From: JAWLDB01 sp041686915
GTDB taxonomy: Bacteria; Bacillota; UBA994; UBA5500
Assembly (NCBI GenBank): GCA_041686915.1
Contig: JAWLDB010000081.1
Span: 1 to 11,476, forward strand
Length of the DNA: 11,476 nucleotides
Direction: 5' to 3'
Below the pieces are notes generated by a model that saw only the letters and a program-made list of their open reading frames with translations, searched no databases and was not told the origin of the DNA. Shown here piece after piece: positions 1-6,412 of the stretch (the first letter of the stretch is position 1; the number at the start of each line of letters is the position of its first letter). The position numbers were made by a program, and so were the translations under genes.

Positions 1-140
1 GTGCCGATATCGCTGAGTATGACGCTGTCCTTCTCTACTCTGCCAAGAATGCAGGCGCGGTTACTGGTGCAGATGGTGACGAAGAACATAGCCGTAGATG
101 TATAGTCGTAAGCTTGTAGGCGCGTTGTCCAGATTGGCAT
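1..140 (-). CDS. REP-associated tyrosine transposase (RAYT, Y1/IS200-like), N-terminal fragment
   Basis: Reading the minus strand from an ATG at 140 gives 46 open codons to the window edge, with no stop. The start has a clear AAGGAGG at 147-153, six bases upstream. The peptide runs RLQAYDYTSTAMFFVTICT (residues 7-25) and then SNRACILGRV (26-35). This matches the N-terminus typical of one RAYT group, which has RL-x-x-YDY, a hydrophobic strand FFVTICT, NR-x-C-x-x-G, and an acidic or lysine turn before a hydrophobic strand. These enzymes are single-domain HUH nucleases with one catalytic tyrosine that cut single-stranded REP hairpins. The HUH motif and the tyrosine lie beyond the window, so catalytic integrity cannot be judged. 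The array of GTAG-tagged palindromes just upstream supports the call independently. It could be a decayed copy. Confidence 0.85.
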   Translation of the reverse strand, partial: MPIWTTRLQAYDYTSTAMFFVTICTSNRACILGRVEKDSVILSDIG

Positions 141-157
141 AACTGGCCTCCTTTTGT

Positions 158-182
158 GGACACGGCGTGCCGTGTCCCTACG
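158..182 (-). repeat. REP-like palindrome in the RAYT leader
   Basis: Nine-base arms (GGACACGGC / GCCGTGTCC) surround a GT centre. On the minus strand the hairpin is preceded by CGTAG. It ends only four bases before the Shine-Dalgarno of the transposase gene. Confidence 0.85.
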
Positions 183-253
183 ATAGGGTGGCGTGCCGAG
201 ATCAATATGGTGGGGAAATAATTCTATCTGGCTGAGAACTACCCTGTGTTGTT

Positions 254-283
254 CGTAGGGACGCGGCATGCCGCGTCCCTACG
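254..283. repeat. REP-like element, perfect 30-bp palindrome
   Basis: The element reads CGTAGGGACGCGGCA and then its exact complement, centred on GCATGC. GTAG is therefore present at the 5' foot on both strands. It pairs with the next element, five bases away, in a BIME-like arrangement. Confidence 0.9.
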
Positions 284-288
284 AAAGG

Positions 289-313
289 CGACACGGCGTG
301 CCCTGTCGCTACG
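289..313 (-). repeat. REP-like element, GACACGGC type with one arm mismatch
   Basis: Arms are CGACACGGC and GCCcTGTCG (lower case marks the change), followed by CTACG, which is GTAG at the 5' foot on the minus strand. It forms a doublet with the palindrome at 254-283. Confidence 0.85.
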
Positions 314-368
314 GTGATACGATGACGCGGGATTGGCTGTAGATGCGGCACATGGGAATTAATGCGTG

Positions 369-418
369 CATATATTCGCTGTTTGGACAATTATATCCTT
401 CATGTTTGCGAATATATG
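369..418. repeat. AT-rich inverted repeat, 11-bp perfect arms
   Basis: CATATATTCGC at 369-379 is matched by its exact complement GCGAATATATG at 408-418, with a 28-base spacer. The spacer includes TATAAT on the minus strand at about 391-396. No gene is seen in 314-430. The repeat could be an operator, a decayed element end or chance; no good -35 was found. Confidence 0.5.
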
Positions 419-430
419 TTCGTAATTTGG

Positions 431-455
431 CGACGCGGCATGCCGTGTCGCTACG
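431..455 (-). repeat. REP-like element
   Basis: Sequence CGACGCGGC-AT-GCCGTGTCG followed by CTACG. One arm position is mismatched. It is the first element of the 90-bp unit that recurs at 601-689. Confidence 0.85.
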
Positions 456-492
456 TGTTAATAGAGAGACCCAGCGCCCTGTGCGGGTTGAT

Positions 493-517
493 CGACACGG
501 CGTGCCGTGTCGCTACG
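493..517 (-). repeat. REP-like element
   Basis: Arms CGACACGGC / GCCGTGTCG around GT, then CTACG on the plus strand, which is GTAG at the 5' foot on the minus strand. Identical in sequence to the elements at 601-625 and 662-686. Confidence 0.9.
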
Positions 518-565
518 GTGAGTGAGATGAAATCCGTATCTGGTGAGGGACCACCCTATCTCGTT

Positions 566-590
566 CGTAGGGACGCGGCATGCCGCGTCC
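566..590 (+). repeat. REP-like element, GGGACGCGGC type, right foot lost
   Basis: CGTAGGGACGCGG followed by CATGCCGCGTCC, then TCGGGG instead of the CTACG seen in the full palindrome at 254-283. The bases before it (TTCGTAGGG) also match those before 254. GTAG is left only on the plus strand. It forms a doublet with 601-625. Confidence 0.85.
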
Positions 591-600
591 TCGGGGAAGG

Positions 601-625
601 CGACACGGCGTGCCGTGTCGCTACG
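601..625 (-). repeat. REP-like element
   Basis: Exact copy of the 25-base element at 493-517, with GTAG at the foot on the minus strand. Confidence 0.9.
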
Positions 626-661
626 TGTTAATGGAGAGACCCAGCGTCCTGTGCGGATTAT

Positions 662-686
662 CGACACGGCGTGCCGTGTCGCTACG
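662..686 (-). repeat. REP-like element
   Basis: Exact copy of the 25-base element at 493-517. It is the member nearest the pilus operon; the operon terminator starts 29 bases further right. Confidence 0.9.
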
Positions 687-714
687 GTAAGGGAATAACC
701 CTACGGCCCGACGT

Positions 715-755
715 AAAAACGCAGAAACACCCAGGTCTCCCTGGGTGTTTCTGCG
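715..755 (-). terminator. Rho-independent terminator of the tad operon
   Basis: A perfect 16-bp stem (720-735 paired with 740-755) with a four-base loop is followed on the minus strand by TTTTT (719-715). It lies about 40 bases after the DUF192 stop and closes the operon before the repeat array. Confidence 0.92.
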
Positions 756-793
756 GCCTAGTAGCATCTATCGCCTATTCATCATCGTATTGT

Positions 794-1168
794 TTAACTA
801 ACTCTTCTAACGGACTTTCTGCGGTCGCGCACCACGAACTCCAACAGGTCGCCGATTTGGGTACCAGTTTCCTGGATTGTGCCCGCCGGTACTTCCAGTG
901 CAAAGTAAGCATCCGGATAGTTGCGGCTGACTCGCCAAGGCTTCATTGCCTCTTCCATTCCCACCACCCGCGAGTCTTTGTCGAGAAATACGACATCGAT
1001 GGGAAAGCGCATATGAAAGGTATGTACGGACCGGCACGGACCGATGAGCAGCGCCCTGCCGCGAGGGAAGCACTTGCGGAACATCAAACCCCGCAGTCGG
1101 CGCAAGAAGCTTAACGCCATATCCACATCGTCTGCCAGTAGCGCTCTCTGCGTGTTGTTGACGACCAT
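794..1168 (-). CDS. DUF192 family protein
   Basis: A 124-residue protein with the DUF192 (PF02643) signature. It has RLRGLMFR at 24-31, CRSVHTFHMRFPIDVVFLDK at 45-64, and a closing block LEVPAGTIQETGTQIGD at 91-107. The family folds as a small beta barrel and its molecular function is not established. Many members are secreted; this one has no signal peptide or membrane segment, so a cytoplasmic place is inferred. The ATG at 1168 is preceded by GGAGGGTAGGAG. The gene starts 18 bases after tadC stops and is the last gene before the operon terminator, so it is co-transcribed with the pilus genes. A link to pilus assembly is inferred from position only. Confidence 0.9.
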   Translation of the reverse strand: MVVNNTQRALLADDVDMALSFLRRLRGLMFRKCFPRGRALLIGPCRSVHTFHMRFPIDVVFLDKDSRVVGMEEAMKPWRVSRNYPDAYFALEVPAGTIQETGTQIGDLLEFVVRDRRKSVRRVS

Positions 1169-1186
1169 TGCTCCTACCCTCCATCT

Positions 1187-2110
1187 CTACATACCAGATA
1201 ACGTCTCTATAATCTGCAGTACGGCGGGGCCAAGCAGCACTATGAACAGCGTCGGGAAGATAAACAGTATCAGTGGGAATAGCATCTTCACTGGCGCCTT
1301 CATACCAGCCTCTTCTGCTGTCTGCCTACGCCGTTCGCGCAAAGAGTCCGACTGCAACTGCAGTACATTGCTGATGCTGACGCCTAGCTGGTCTGCCTGA
1401 ATGATGGTGCCGACGAAAGACTGCAGGTCGTTTACGCCGGTTCGTATGGCCATACTGCGCAGTGCATCCTTGCGCAGCACTCCTACCTTAATCTCGTGTA
1501 GTACTTTAGACAATTCATCTGAAAGTGGCCCCTTCATCTTGTCGGTAACTTTCATCAGGGCACTGTCGAACCCTAACCCAGCTTTTACGCTGACCGTCAA
1601 CAGGTCCAATACATCCGGTAGGGCTCTAACAATCTGCTTCTGCCGCTTCGCCACCTGTTGCTTTAGGATCAACCTGGGTAGGAACCCTAATCCGAAGCCA
1701 AATAGCATACCCAGTAGGATGCCGGTGGAAGCAGGCTTACGCATCAGGACAGCCAGCAGCCAACCTAGGGCTAAACCGCTGCCAGATCCGAGCACATAGT
1801 AGCCCATCCATTGTTCGGCAGATACTTTCAGTCCAGCCTTGGTCAGTTCCTTCTCCAGAGTAACTTTCATATTAGAGGGAGCAAACTGCTGCAGGCGCTG
1901 GCCTGCTATACGCACCATGGGGAAGAACACACGCTCAGCAAACGGCAGCTTCAGCCTTTCATCCTGCAGGATGTTATCATTTATCTCTAGTTCACTGATC
2001 TGCTGCAGTCTTTGTTCAAGCTGCAGGCGCCTATTTGTTCCCCGTCTGAGCAGCCTCAGTGTAAGCGTAAACAGCAGGCCCATTGTCATTAGTGCTATGA
2101 ATCCAGGCAT
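1187..2110 (-). CDS. tadC: Tad pilus assembly membrane protein TadC (type II secretion F domain)
   Basis: 307 residues, one of two related inner-membrane platform proteins on which the TadA ATPase acts. Hydrophobic segments lie at about 3-21, 102-122, 127-146 and 274-299. The T2SSF domain spans about 165-290 and includes LPDVLDLLTVSVKAGLGFD (164-182) and QADQLGVSISNVLQLQSDSL (238-257), typical of TadC. The C-terminal block MLFPLILFIFPTLFIVLLGP (276-295) is also standard for the family. The ATG at 2110 has AAGGAGG about ten bases upstream. The gene lies 20 bases after tadB, the usual tadB-tadC order. Length is normal and no damage is seen. Confidence 0.95.
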   Translation of the reverse strand: MPGFIALMTMGLLFTLTLRLLRRGTNRRLQLEQRLQQISELEINDNILQDERLKLPFAERVFFPMVRIAGQRLQQFAPSNMKVTLEKELTKAGLKVSAEQWMGYYVLGSGSGLALGWLLAVLMRKPASTGILLGMLFGFGLGFLPRLILKQQVAKRQKQIVRALPDVLDLLTVSVKAGLGFDSALMKVTDKMKGPLSDELSKVLHEIKVGVLRKDALRSMAIRTGVNDLQSFVGTIIQADQLGVSISNVLQLQSDSLRERRRQTAEEAGMKAPVKMLFPLILFIFPTLFIVLLGPAVLQIIETLSGM

Positions 2111-2130
2111 TGACCAACAGCCTCCTTCGC

Positions 2131-3084
2131 TTACACGTCAATTTGTACGATCTTGCTGATGAAGAACACGCCCAGGGTCAGAGAGAAACCTCCCATTAGC
2201 AACATGGCCACCCCAATCGGATTAGTCCAAAGGGCGCTCATGTATTCAGGGTTCATCGCGTTCAGGATTAAAGCCAGTCCGAATGGCATCAATGAGATAA
2301 TCCAGCCAGACAACCGTCCTTGAGCCGTGAGGGTGCGAACCTCTGCTTTGATCCGCTGTCGTTCACGGATTGTAGTGGCGATGTTGTCCATTATGCTGGC
2401 CAGGTCGCCACCGACTTGGCGCTGGATCATTACGGCCGTGACCATCAAGTCTATGTCACTGCTGGGAACGCGCTCTACAAACCTGACCAGGGTCTCCTCC
2501 ACTGTCAGTCCAAGGCCAACTTCCCGAATGCAGCGCTTAAGCTCTACCCCTATTGGCTCCGGCATCTCACGAGCGCTTAGTTCTAGAGCCTGTAGAAAAC
2601 TGTGCCCAGCCCGCATTGCGTTGGCAGTCAGGGAAAGGAAATCTACCAATTGCTCATCAATGCTGCGGTTTCGGCGCTTGATATGCATAGTGAGCATCCA
2701 GCCCGGGAGTTTGGCTCCCACAAAGGCACCGACAAACCAACCAGGCACCGACAGCAACAACCCGCCTAGCAAGGTGCACAAGACTGTGGAAACTCCGATG
2801 GCAGATGCCATCTCTTCTCCCTTTAAGGGTAGGCTCGCCCTTTGCAGCACCTGCGAGTAATGTTCGCTGAGACGCCGGGGAGCCAGTTTACCCATCAGCA
2901 TCCAGAGACCCCTTACGCCTTTTTGTGTTTTACCGCGTTCTTTCGTCCGTTCTCGGCGAGGCTGGGTGACGTACTGGGTCAAACGGCCCTGCAGCTCCTG
3001 CTGCTTGCCGAAGATCTTAAACAACACAAGAGTAGCGATTATGCCTGCAGACAGACTTACTGCCAGTGAGATAAGCAAGGTCAT
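2131..3084 (-). CDS. tadB: Tad pilus assembly membrane protein TadB (type II secretion F domain)
   Basis: 317 residues from the ATG at 3084. The in-frame ATG at 3090 is less likely because it directly abuts the ribosome site AAGGAGGG, whereas 3084 has normal spacing of about seven bases. There is an N-terminal membrane segment (3-24), a basic linker (43-56, RRERTKERGK), a hydrophobic pair at about 95-130, the T2SSF domain at about 145-270, and two C-terminal segments (258-278, 289-310). Family motifs are NAMRAGHSFLQALEL (155-169) and QVGGDLASIMDNIA (223-236). It forms the membrane platform with TadC and receives force from TadA. It starts 28 bases after tadA stops. Confidence 0.94.
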   Translation of the reverse strand: MTLLISLAVSLSAGIIATLVLFKIFGKQQELQGRLTQYVTQPRRERTKERGKTQKGVRGLWMLMGKLAPRRLSEHYSQVLQRASLPLKGEEMASAIGVSTVLCTLLGGLLLSVPGWFVGAFVGAKLPGWMLTMHIKRRNRSIDEQLVDFLSLTANAMRAGHSFLQALELSAREMPEPIGVELKRCIREVGLGLTVEETLVRFVERVPSSDIDLMVTAVMIQRQVGGDLASIMDNIATTIRERQRIKAEVRTLTAQGRLSGWIISLMPFGLALILNAMNPEYMSALWTNPIGVAMLLMGGFSLTLGVFFISKIVQIDV

Positions 3085-3112
3085 TGGCATCCCTCCTTAG
3101 GGTGCAACAGCC

Positions 3113-4465
3113 CTATTTAGGCTGAAAGATGTCTGGGGGTAGCAGTACGCCGGCTGACTGCAGCTTCTCGAAGCACTTGGGCCGAATACCGGTTGGCCGA
3201 AACTCGCCCAGCAGTTTCCCGCCTGGCTCGCGCCCGGTTTGCGTGAAGGTAAAGATATCTTGCAACGTGATAACATCGCCTTCCATGCCGACGACTTCAC
3301 AGATATGGGTAATCTTACGGCTGCCGTCACGCATGCGACTCTGCTGCACGATGACATCTATAGCGGCTGAAACCTGGTCGCGGATGGCCCGGATGGGGAG
3401 ATCCATGCCCGCCATCATCACCATCGTCTCCAAACGTGACAGCATGTCGCGCGGGGAGTTGGCGTGACCTGTGGTTAGCGAACCGTCATGGCCAGTGTTC
3501 ATCGCCTGTAGCATGTCGAGAGCTTCGCCTCCGCGCACCTCACCGACCACTATGCGGTTGGGGCGCATACGCAGCGAGTTGCGGACCAGGTCACGCATAG
3601 TCACCGCGCCCTTGCCTTCAATGTTAGGGGCCCGTGTTTCCAGAGTAACCACGTGGGCCTGCCTAAGCTGCAGTTCAGCAGCATCTTCTATGGTCACGAT
3701 ACGTTCATCGCTTGGAATAAACCCTGACAGACAGTTGAGCGTGGTGGTTTTACCGGAACCAGTACCACCAGACACGACGATGTTCAACCGCGCTACGACA
3801 CATGCCTGCAGGAACTTAGCCATCGCCGCATTCAGCGTACCAAAGTTGATCAGGTCTTCTACCTGGAACGGGTCCTTGCTAAACTTACGGATAGTAATGG
3901 ATGGACCCTTGATCGCCAGCGGCGGGATGATGGCGTTAACACGAGACCCGTCAGGCAGGCGCGCATCTACCATCGGTGAGCTTTCGTCGATGCGCCTGCC
4001 CAGTGGGGCCACAATTTTCTCGATTACTTGCAGTACATGCTCATTGTCTCGGAACTTGACTTCGCTTATTTCCAGCTGACCTTTGCGTTCTACATAGACT
4101 TGCTTTGGCCCGTTGACCATAACTTCACTGACATCATCATCATTTAATAGCGGGGTGATGGGGCCAAACCCGAGCACCTCGTTGGTCAACTCCTGGGCAA
4201 TCCGGTTCTTGTCCTGCCGGGTTATTAGCAGGCCGCTATCCGCCATAACCCGGTTGGCAATATCATCAATTTGCCTTCTCAGCTCTTCTTCACGGGTGGC
4301 ATCGTTCAGCAGATCCGGCTTGACTTCCGCCACAATCGCCTGATGGATCTTGGACTTTATGTCCTTCTCCGGGCTGACGGTTGCCACTACCTTTTCCTGC
4401 TTGGCACCAGCAGTCGTTGCTGGCTGCTTTTCCTGCGTTACCTCGAGTCGCTTTAGCAGTGACAT
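3113..4465 (-). CDS. tadA: Tad pilus assembly ATPase TadA/CpaF (secretion ATPase, VirB11-like)
   Basis: 450 residues, the cytoplasmic hexameric ATPase that drives Flp pilus assembly. The N-terminal ~100 residues are variable and charged. Then come LGFGPITPLL (98-107) and VMVNGPKQVYVERKG (115-129), typical of CpaF. Walker A is GGTGSGKT (233-240), the Asp box is TIEDAAEL (258-265), Walker B is RIVVGEVRGGEA (304-315) with E309, and the His box is GHDGSLTTGHANSPRDMLSR (325-344). All catalytic motifs are intact. The ATG shares its A with the tadZ stop (TAATG), implying translational coupling. Length is usual for the family. Confidence 0.97.
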   Translation of the reverse strand: MSLLKRLEVTQEKQPATTAGAKQEKVVATVSPEKDIKSKIHQAIVAEVKPDLLNDATREEELRRQIDDIANRVMADSGLLITRQDKNRIAQELTNEVLGFGPITPLLNDDDVSEVMVNGPKQVYVERKGQLEISEVKFRDNEHVLQVIEKIVAPLGRRIDESSPMVDARLPDGSRVNAIIPPLAIKGPSITIRKFSKDPFQVEDLINFGTLNAAMAKFLQACVVARLNIVVSGGTGSGKTTTLNCLSGFIPSDERIVTIEDAAELQLRQAHVVTLETRAPNIEGKGAVTMRDLVRNSLRMRPNRIVVGEVRGGEALDMLQAMNTGHDGSLTTGHANSPRDMLSRLETMVMMAGMDLPIRAIRDQVSAAIDVIVQQSRMRDGSRKITHICEVVGMEGDVITLQDIFTFTQTGREPGGKLLGEFRPTGIRPKCFEKLQSAGVLLPPDIFQPK

Positions 4466-5688
4466 TATCTAAACACCCCTCTGCGCTTCCGGGCGCCACC
4501 AGCAGCAGCTGCCGCCTCTGCCTGTTTGGGCTCTTCGCACATCTCATCGGCCAGGTCGCTGATCCGCTTGGCCAGTTTGGCAGCCGATTGCTCCAGCACA
4601 AAAGGTATACCGCGATTGGCTGCAGTCATGACAGCGGTATCGTCAGCCTGCAGGTAGTATTCGATGTTGCGACCCAAGGCTGGCTCCAGGTCTTTGAACC
4701 TGATTCCGAACTCGTAGCCGGCTTTGTTGACCATCAGGAAGACTTTGTTGTTTGGGTAGCCCAGACGTCCCATTACCTCCAGGCCAAGCTTCACATTCTT
4801 TAAGGTAGGCATGTCCATCGCACCGATCATGATGATCCGGTCGGACAAGTCGAGGGCTGTTAGCACATTCTCCTGGAACGACGCAGGACAGTCCACGACG
4901 ACGTAATCAAACATCTCTTTCAGCATGGTTAGGATTTTGCCCACATGATCTGCCGTAACGTATTCGCTGTACTCCGGGCGCACCGGTGCAGGCAAAACCT
5001 TCAGGCCACATGGATGGTTGATCAGGTAGGATTGTATAGTCTCTTTATCCAGTGTCTGCTCCTGTACCAGATCACTGATAGCCCGCCTGGGAACCAAGCT
5101 AAGCAATACACAGGTGTCTCCAAAGGTCAGGTCGAGATCAACCAAGCAGGTGGTGGCTTTGCGCTCTGCTGCAATGCTGGTAGCCAGGTTTACGGCCACC
5201 GTTGTCTTGCCAACACCCCCCTTGGTGCTGTATACCGAAATAATCTTCCCCGAAGTACTGGTGAAACGGGCCGCCGGGTTGGAGTTGATCTGCACAACCC
5301 GTTTGCTCATCTCCCTGTTCCAGGTGTTCTGGATGCAATCAACCAGCTCATCTGCGCCAAAAGGTTTGACCAAGTAATCTTTGGCTCCCGCAATCATCGA
5401 CTTGCGCAGATACTCCATCTCTCCTTGTACGGAGATAACGATGACGACAGTGCCCGGGTGGGCGCGGCAGATTTCCTCGGTAGCAGTGATGCCGTCTTTG
5501 CCTGGCATGTTGATGTCCATCAGTACCACGTTAGGCAGCAGTTCTTCTGCTTTCTTCACTGCTTCTTCCCCATCGGCAGCCTCGCCCACCACTTCCACGC
5601 CTACGCTCAGATTTAGCAGACGGCGAATATTCTCTCTGGTATCATCCGCATCATCCACTATCAGGACGGTAATTGGTTTCTCTGCCAT
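4465..5688 (-). CDS. tadZ: Tad pilus localisation protein TadZ/CpaE: receiver domain plus MinD-like ATPase
   Basis: 407 residues. Residues 1-125 form a response-regulator receiver domain with D12, D13, phosphoacceptor D58 (LMDINMPG), S86 in the Thr/Ser position and K108-P109. Residues 147-385 form a ParA/MinD-type ATPase with deviant Walker A KGGVGKTT (156-163), VDLDLTFGD (183-191) and Walker B VVVDCPA (263-269). An Ala-rich, basic tail (391-407) follows. TadZ proteins mark the pole or pilus site and recruit the other Tad proteins. Many CpaE/TadZ receivers are degenerate, but here the phosphorylation residues are complete. The ATG at 5688 has GGGGAG eight bases upstream and lies 13 bases after cpaB. 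Confidence 0.95.
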   Translation of the reverse strand: MAEKPITVLIVDDADDTRENIRRLLNLSVGVEVVGEAADGEEAVKKAEELLPNVVLMDINMPGKDGITATEEICRAHPGTVVIVISVQGEMEYLRKSMIAGAKDYLVKPFGADELVDCIQNTWNREMSKRVVQINSNPAARFTSTSGKIISVYSTKGGVGKTTVAVNLATSIAAERKATTCLVDLDLTFGDTCVLLSLVPRRAISDLVQEQTLDKETIQSYLINHPCGLKVLPAPVRPEYSEYVTADHVGKILTMLKEMFDYVVVDCPASFQENVLTALDLSDRIIMIGAMDMPTLKNVKLGLEVMGRLGYPNNKVFLMVNKAGYEFGIRFKDLEPALGRNIEYYLQADDTAVMTAANRGIPFVLEQSAAKLAKRISDLADEMCEEPKQAEAAAAAGGARKRRGVFR

Positions 5689-5701
5689 TTTTCACACTCC
5701 C

Positions 5702-6400
5702 CTACCTGCCTCCGGTGACAGACTGTTGGTTCTGCCCCGAGGTGGATATTAATTGCTGGTCTGTACTAGGTCTGAGTACCAGCCTGATTTTGCCGTAGTC
5801 CTCTGCCCAAATGATCTTCTCTGCCTGTTCCGGTGTTACCGCTACTGTCATAGTTGCTGCATCGGCAGATGCTTGTGTGCCCTGCCTAAGCTCTGCTCCA
5901 ATCGCCAGTACCGGGATTTTCTGAAGTATCGTATAAGTGGTTGGCCGGCTCGACGACTCGTAAGATAGCACAACGTCCACCAGGTCCCCTGGCCTGACCA
6001 GGTATGCCACTGCAATCTGCTGGTTAATATTGATACTCACTGCGCGTTGACCGTTTTCCAGCTGATAAGCCAGCCCTGATTGTTGAACTGAGGCGAACAG
6101 ACGGTTAGTCAGGACCTGCTCTCCTGCGACGATTGGCTCAGTCGTAACTTTGCCGACAACCAGATCCAAACTAGCTGCACTCCTGGCATGCCGTGTCCCC
6201 TTAGCGACCCTTTCCAGTGCAACCATGTCGGCACGGATGACTGTGCGTGAGGGAATGTCTTTGACCGCAATTACCACGGCATCTGTGTACTTAACGGTGG
6301 TCATGCTTTGAATGGACATCAAGAACTTAAGAGCCCCCAGCCCTGCCAGGAAAGCGAAGAGTAAAGCTATGAGCATCAGGCGTCTATTGGTGCGTTCCAT
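5702..6400 (-). CDS. cpaB: Flp pilus assembly protein CpaB/RcpC (SAF domain)
   Basis: 232 residues with an N-terminal membrane anchor (about 7-28), an SAF-like domain (about 40-103: VVIAVKDIPSRTVIRADMV at 42-60, GKVTTEPIVAGEQVLTNRL at 83-101), then the RcpC/CpaB region (NGQRAVSININ at 116-126, VRPGDLVDVVL at 135-145) and a Gln/Ser-rich tail. In Gram-negative bacteria it supports the secretin; no secretin is coded here, so an extracytoplasmic role at the membrane or wall is inferred. The ATG at 6400 has AGGAGG overlapping the stop of the upstream gene. Residues 68-72 (GTRHA) are encoded by a half copy of the REP-like repeat, a likely small insertion that kept the frame. Confidence 0.92.
   Translation of the reverse strand: MERTNRRLMLIALLFAFLAGLGALKFLMSIQSMTTVKYTDAVVIAVKDIPSRTVIRADMVALERVAKGTRHARSAASLDLVVGKVTTEPIVAGEQVLTNRLFASVQQSGLAYQLENGQRAVSININQQIAVAYLVRPGDLVDVVLSYESSSRPTTYTILQKIPVLAIGAELRQGTQASADAATMTVAVTPEQAEKIIWAEDYGKIRLVLRPSTDQQLISTSGQNQQSVTGGR
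6185..6199 (-). repeat. Half REP-like element inside cpaB
   Basis: GGCATGCCGTGTCCC on the plus strand matches 15 bases of the repeat core. On the minus strand the upstream bases CTAAGG also resemble the CGTAGG foot. The other arm is absent. It encodes GTRHA in the cpaB frame. Confidence 0.6.
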
Positions 6401-6412
6401 GGTTGCATCCTC

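Larger units (their letters stand above)
431..520. repeat. 90-bp compound repeat unit, copy A
   Basis: Two REP-like elements (431-455 and 493-517) are joined by a non-palindromic linker that begins TGTTAATAGAGAGACCCAGC. Copy B at 601-689 matches almost base for base, with a few substitutions and one missing base. The start-to-start period is 170 bases. Confidence 0.85.
601..689. repeat. 90-bp compound repeat unit, copy B
   Basis: Second copy of 431-520: REP element, linker TGTTAATGGAGAGACCCAGC, then a second REP element at 662-686. It differs from copy A by a few transitions and a one-base deletion near 660. Confidence 0.85.

Noticed and set aside
202..667. Several overlapping ORFs of 60-89 codons with peptides such as RHAVS and TACRVA
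   Set aside because: These are translations of the palindromic repeats, in both strands and several frames. They lack ribosome sites and protein-like composition.
158..686. CRISPR array
   Set aside because: Spacing of the repeats is irregular (5 to about 118 bases), some linkers are themselves duplicated, and no cas gene is in the window. The GTAG-hairpin form and the RAYT gene explain them better.
671..1114. 147-codon plus-strand ORF
   Set aside because: It runs through the operon terminator and opposite the DUF192 gene. No ribosome site or recognisable domain.
3471..5616. Long plus-strand ORFs (3471-4079, 4945-5616)
   Set aside because: They lie opposite tadA and tadZ, whose motifs are intact. 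The plus-strand products are Ser/Arg-rich shadows without family motifs.
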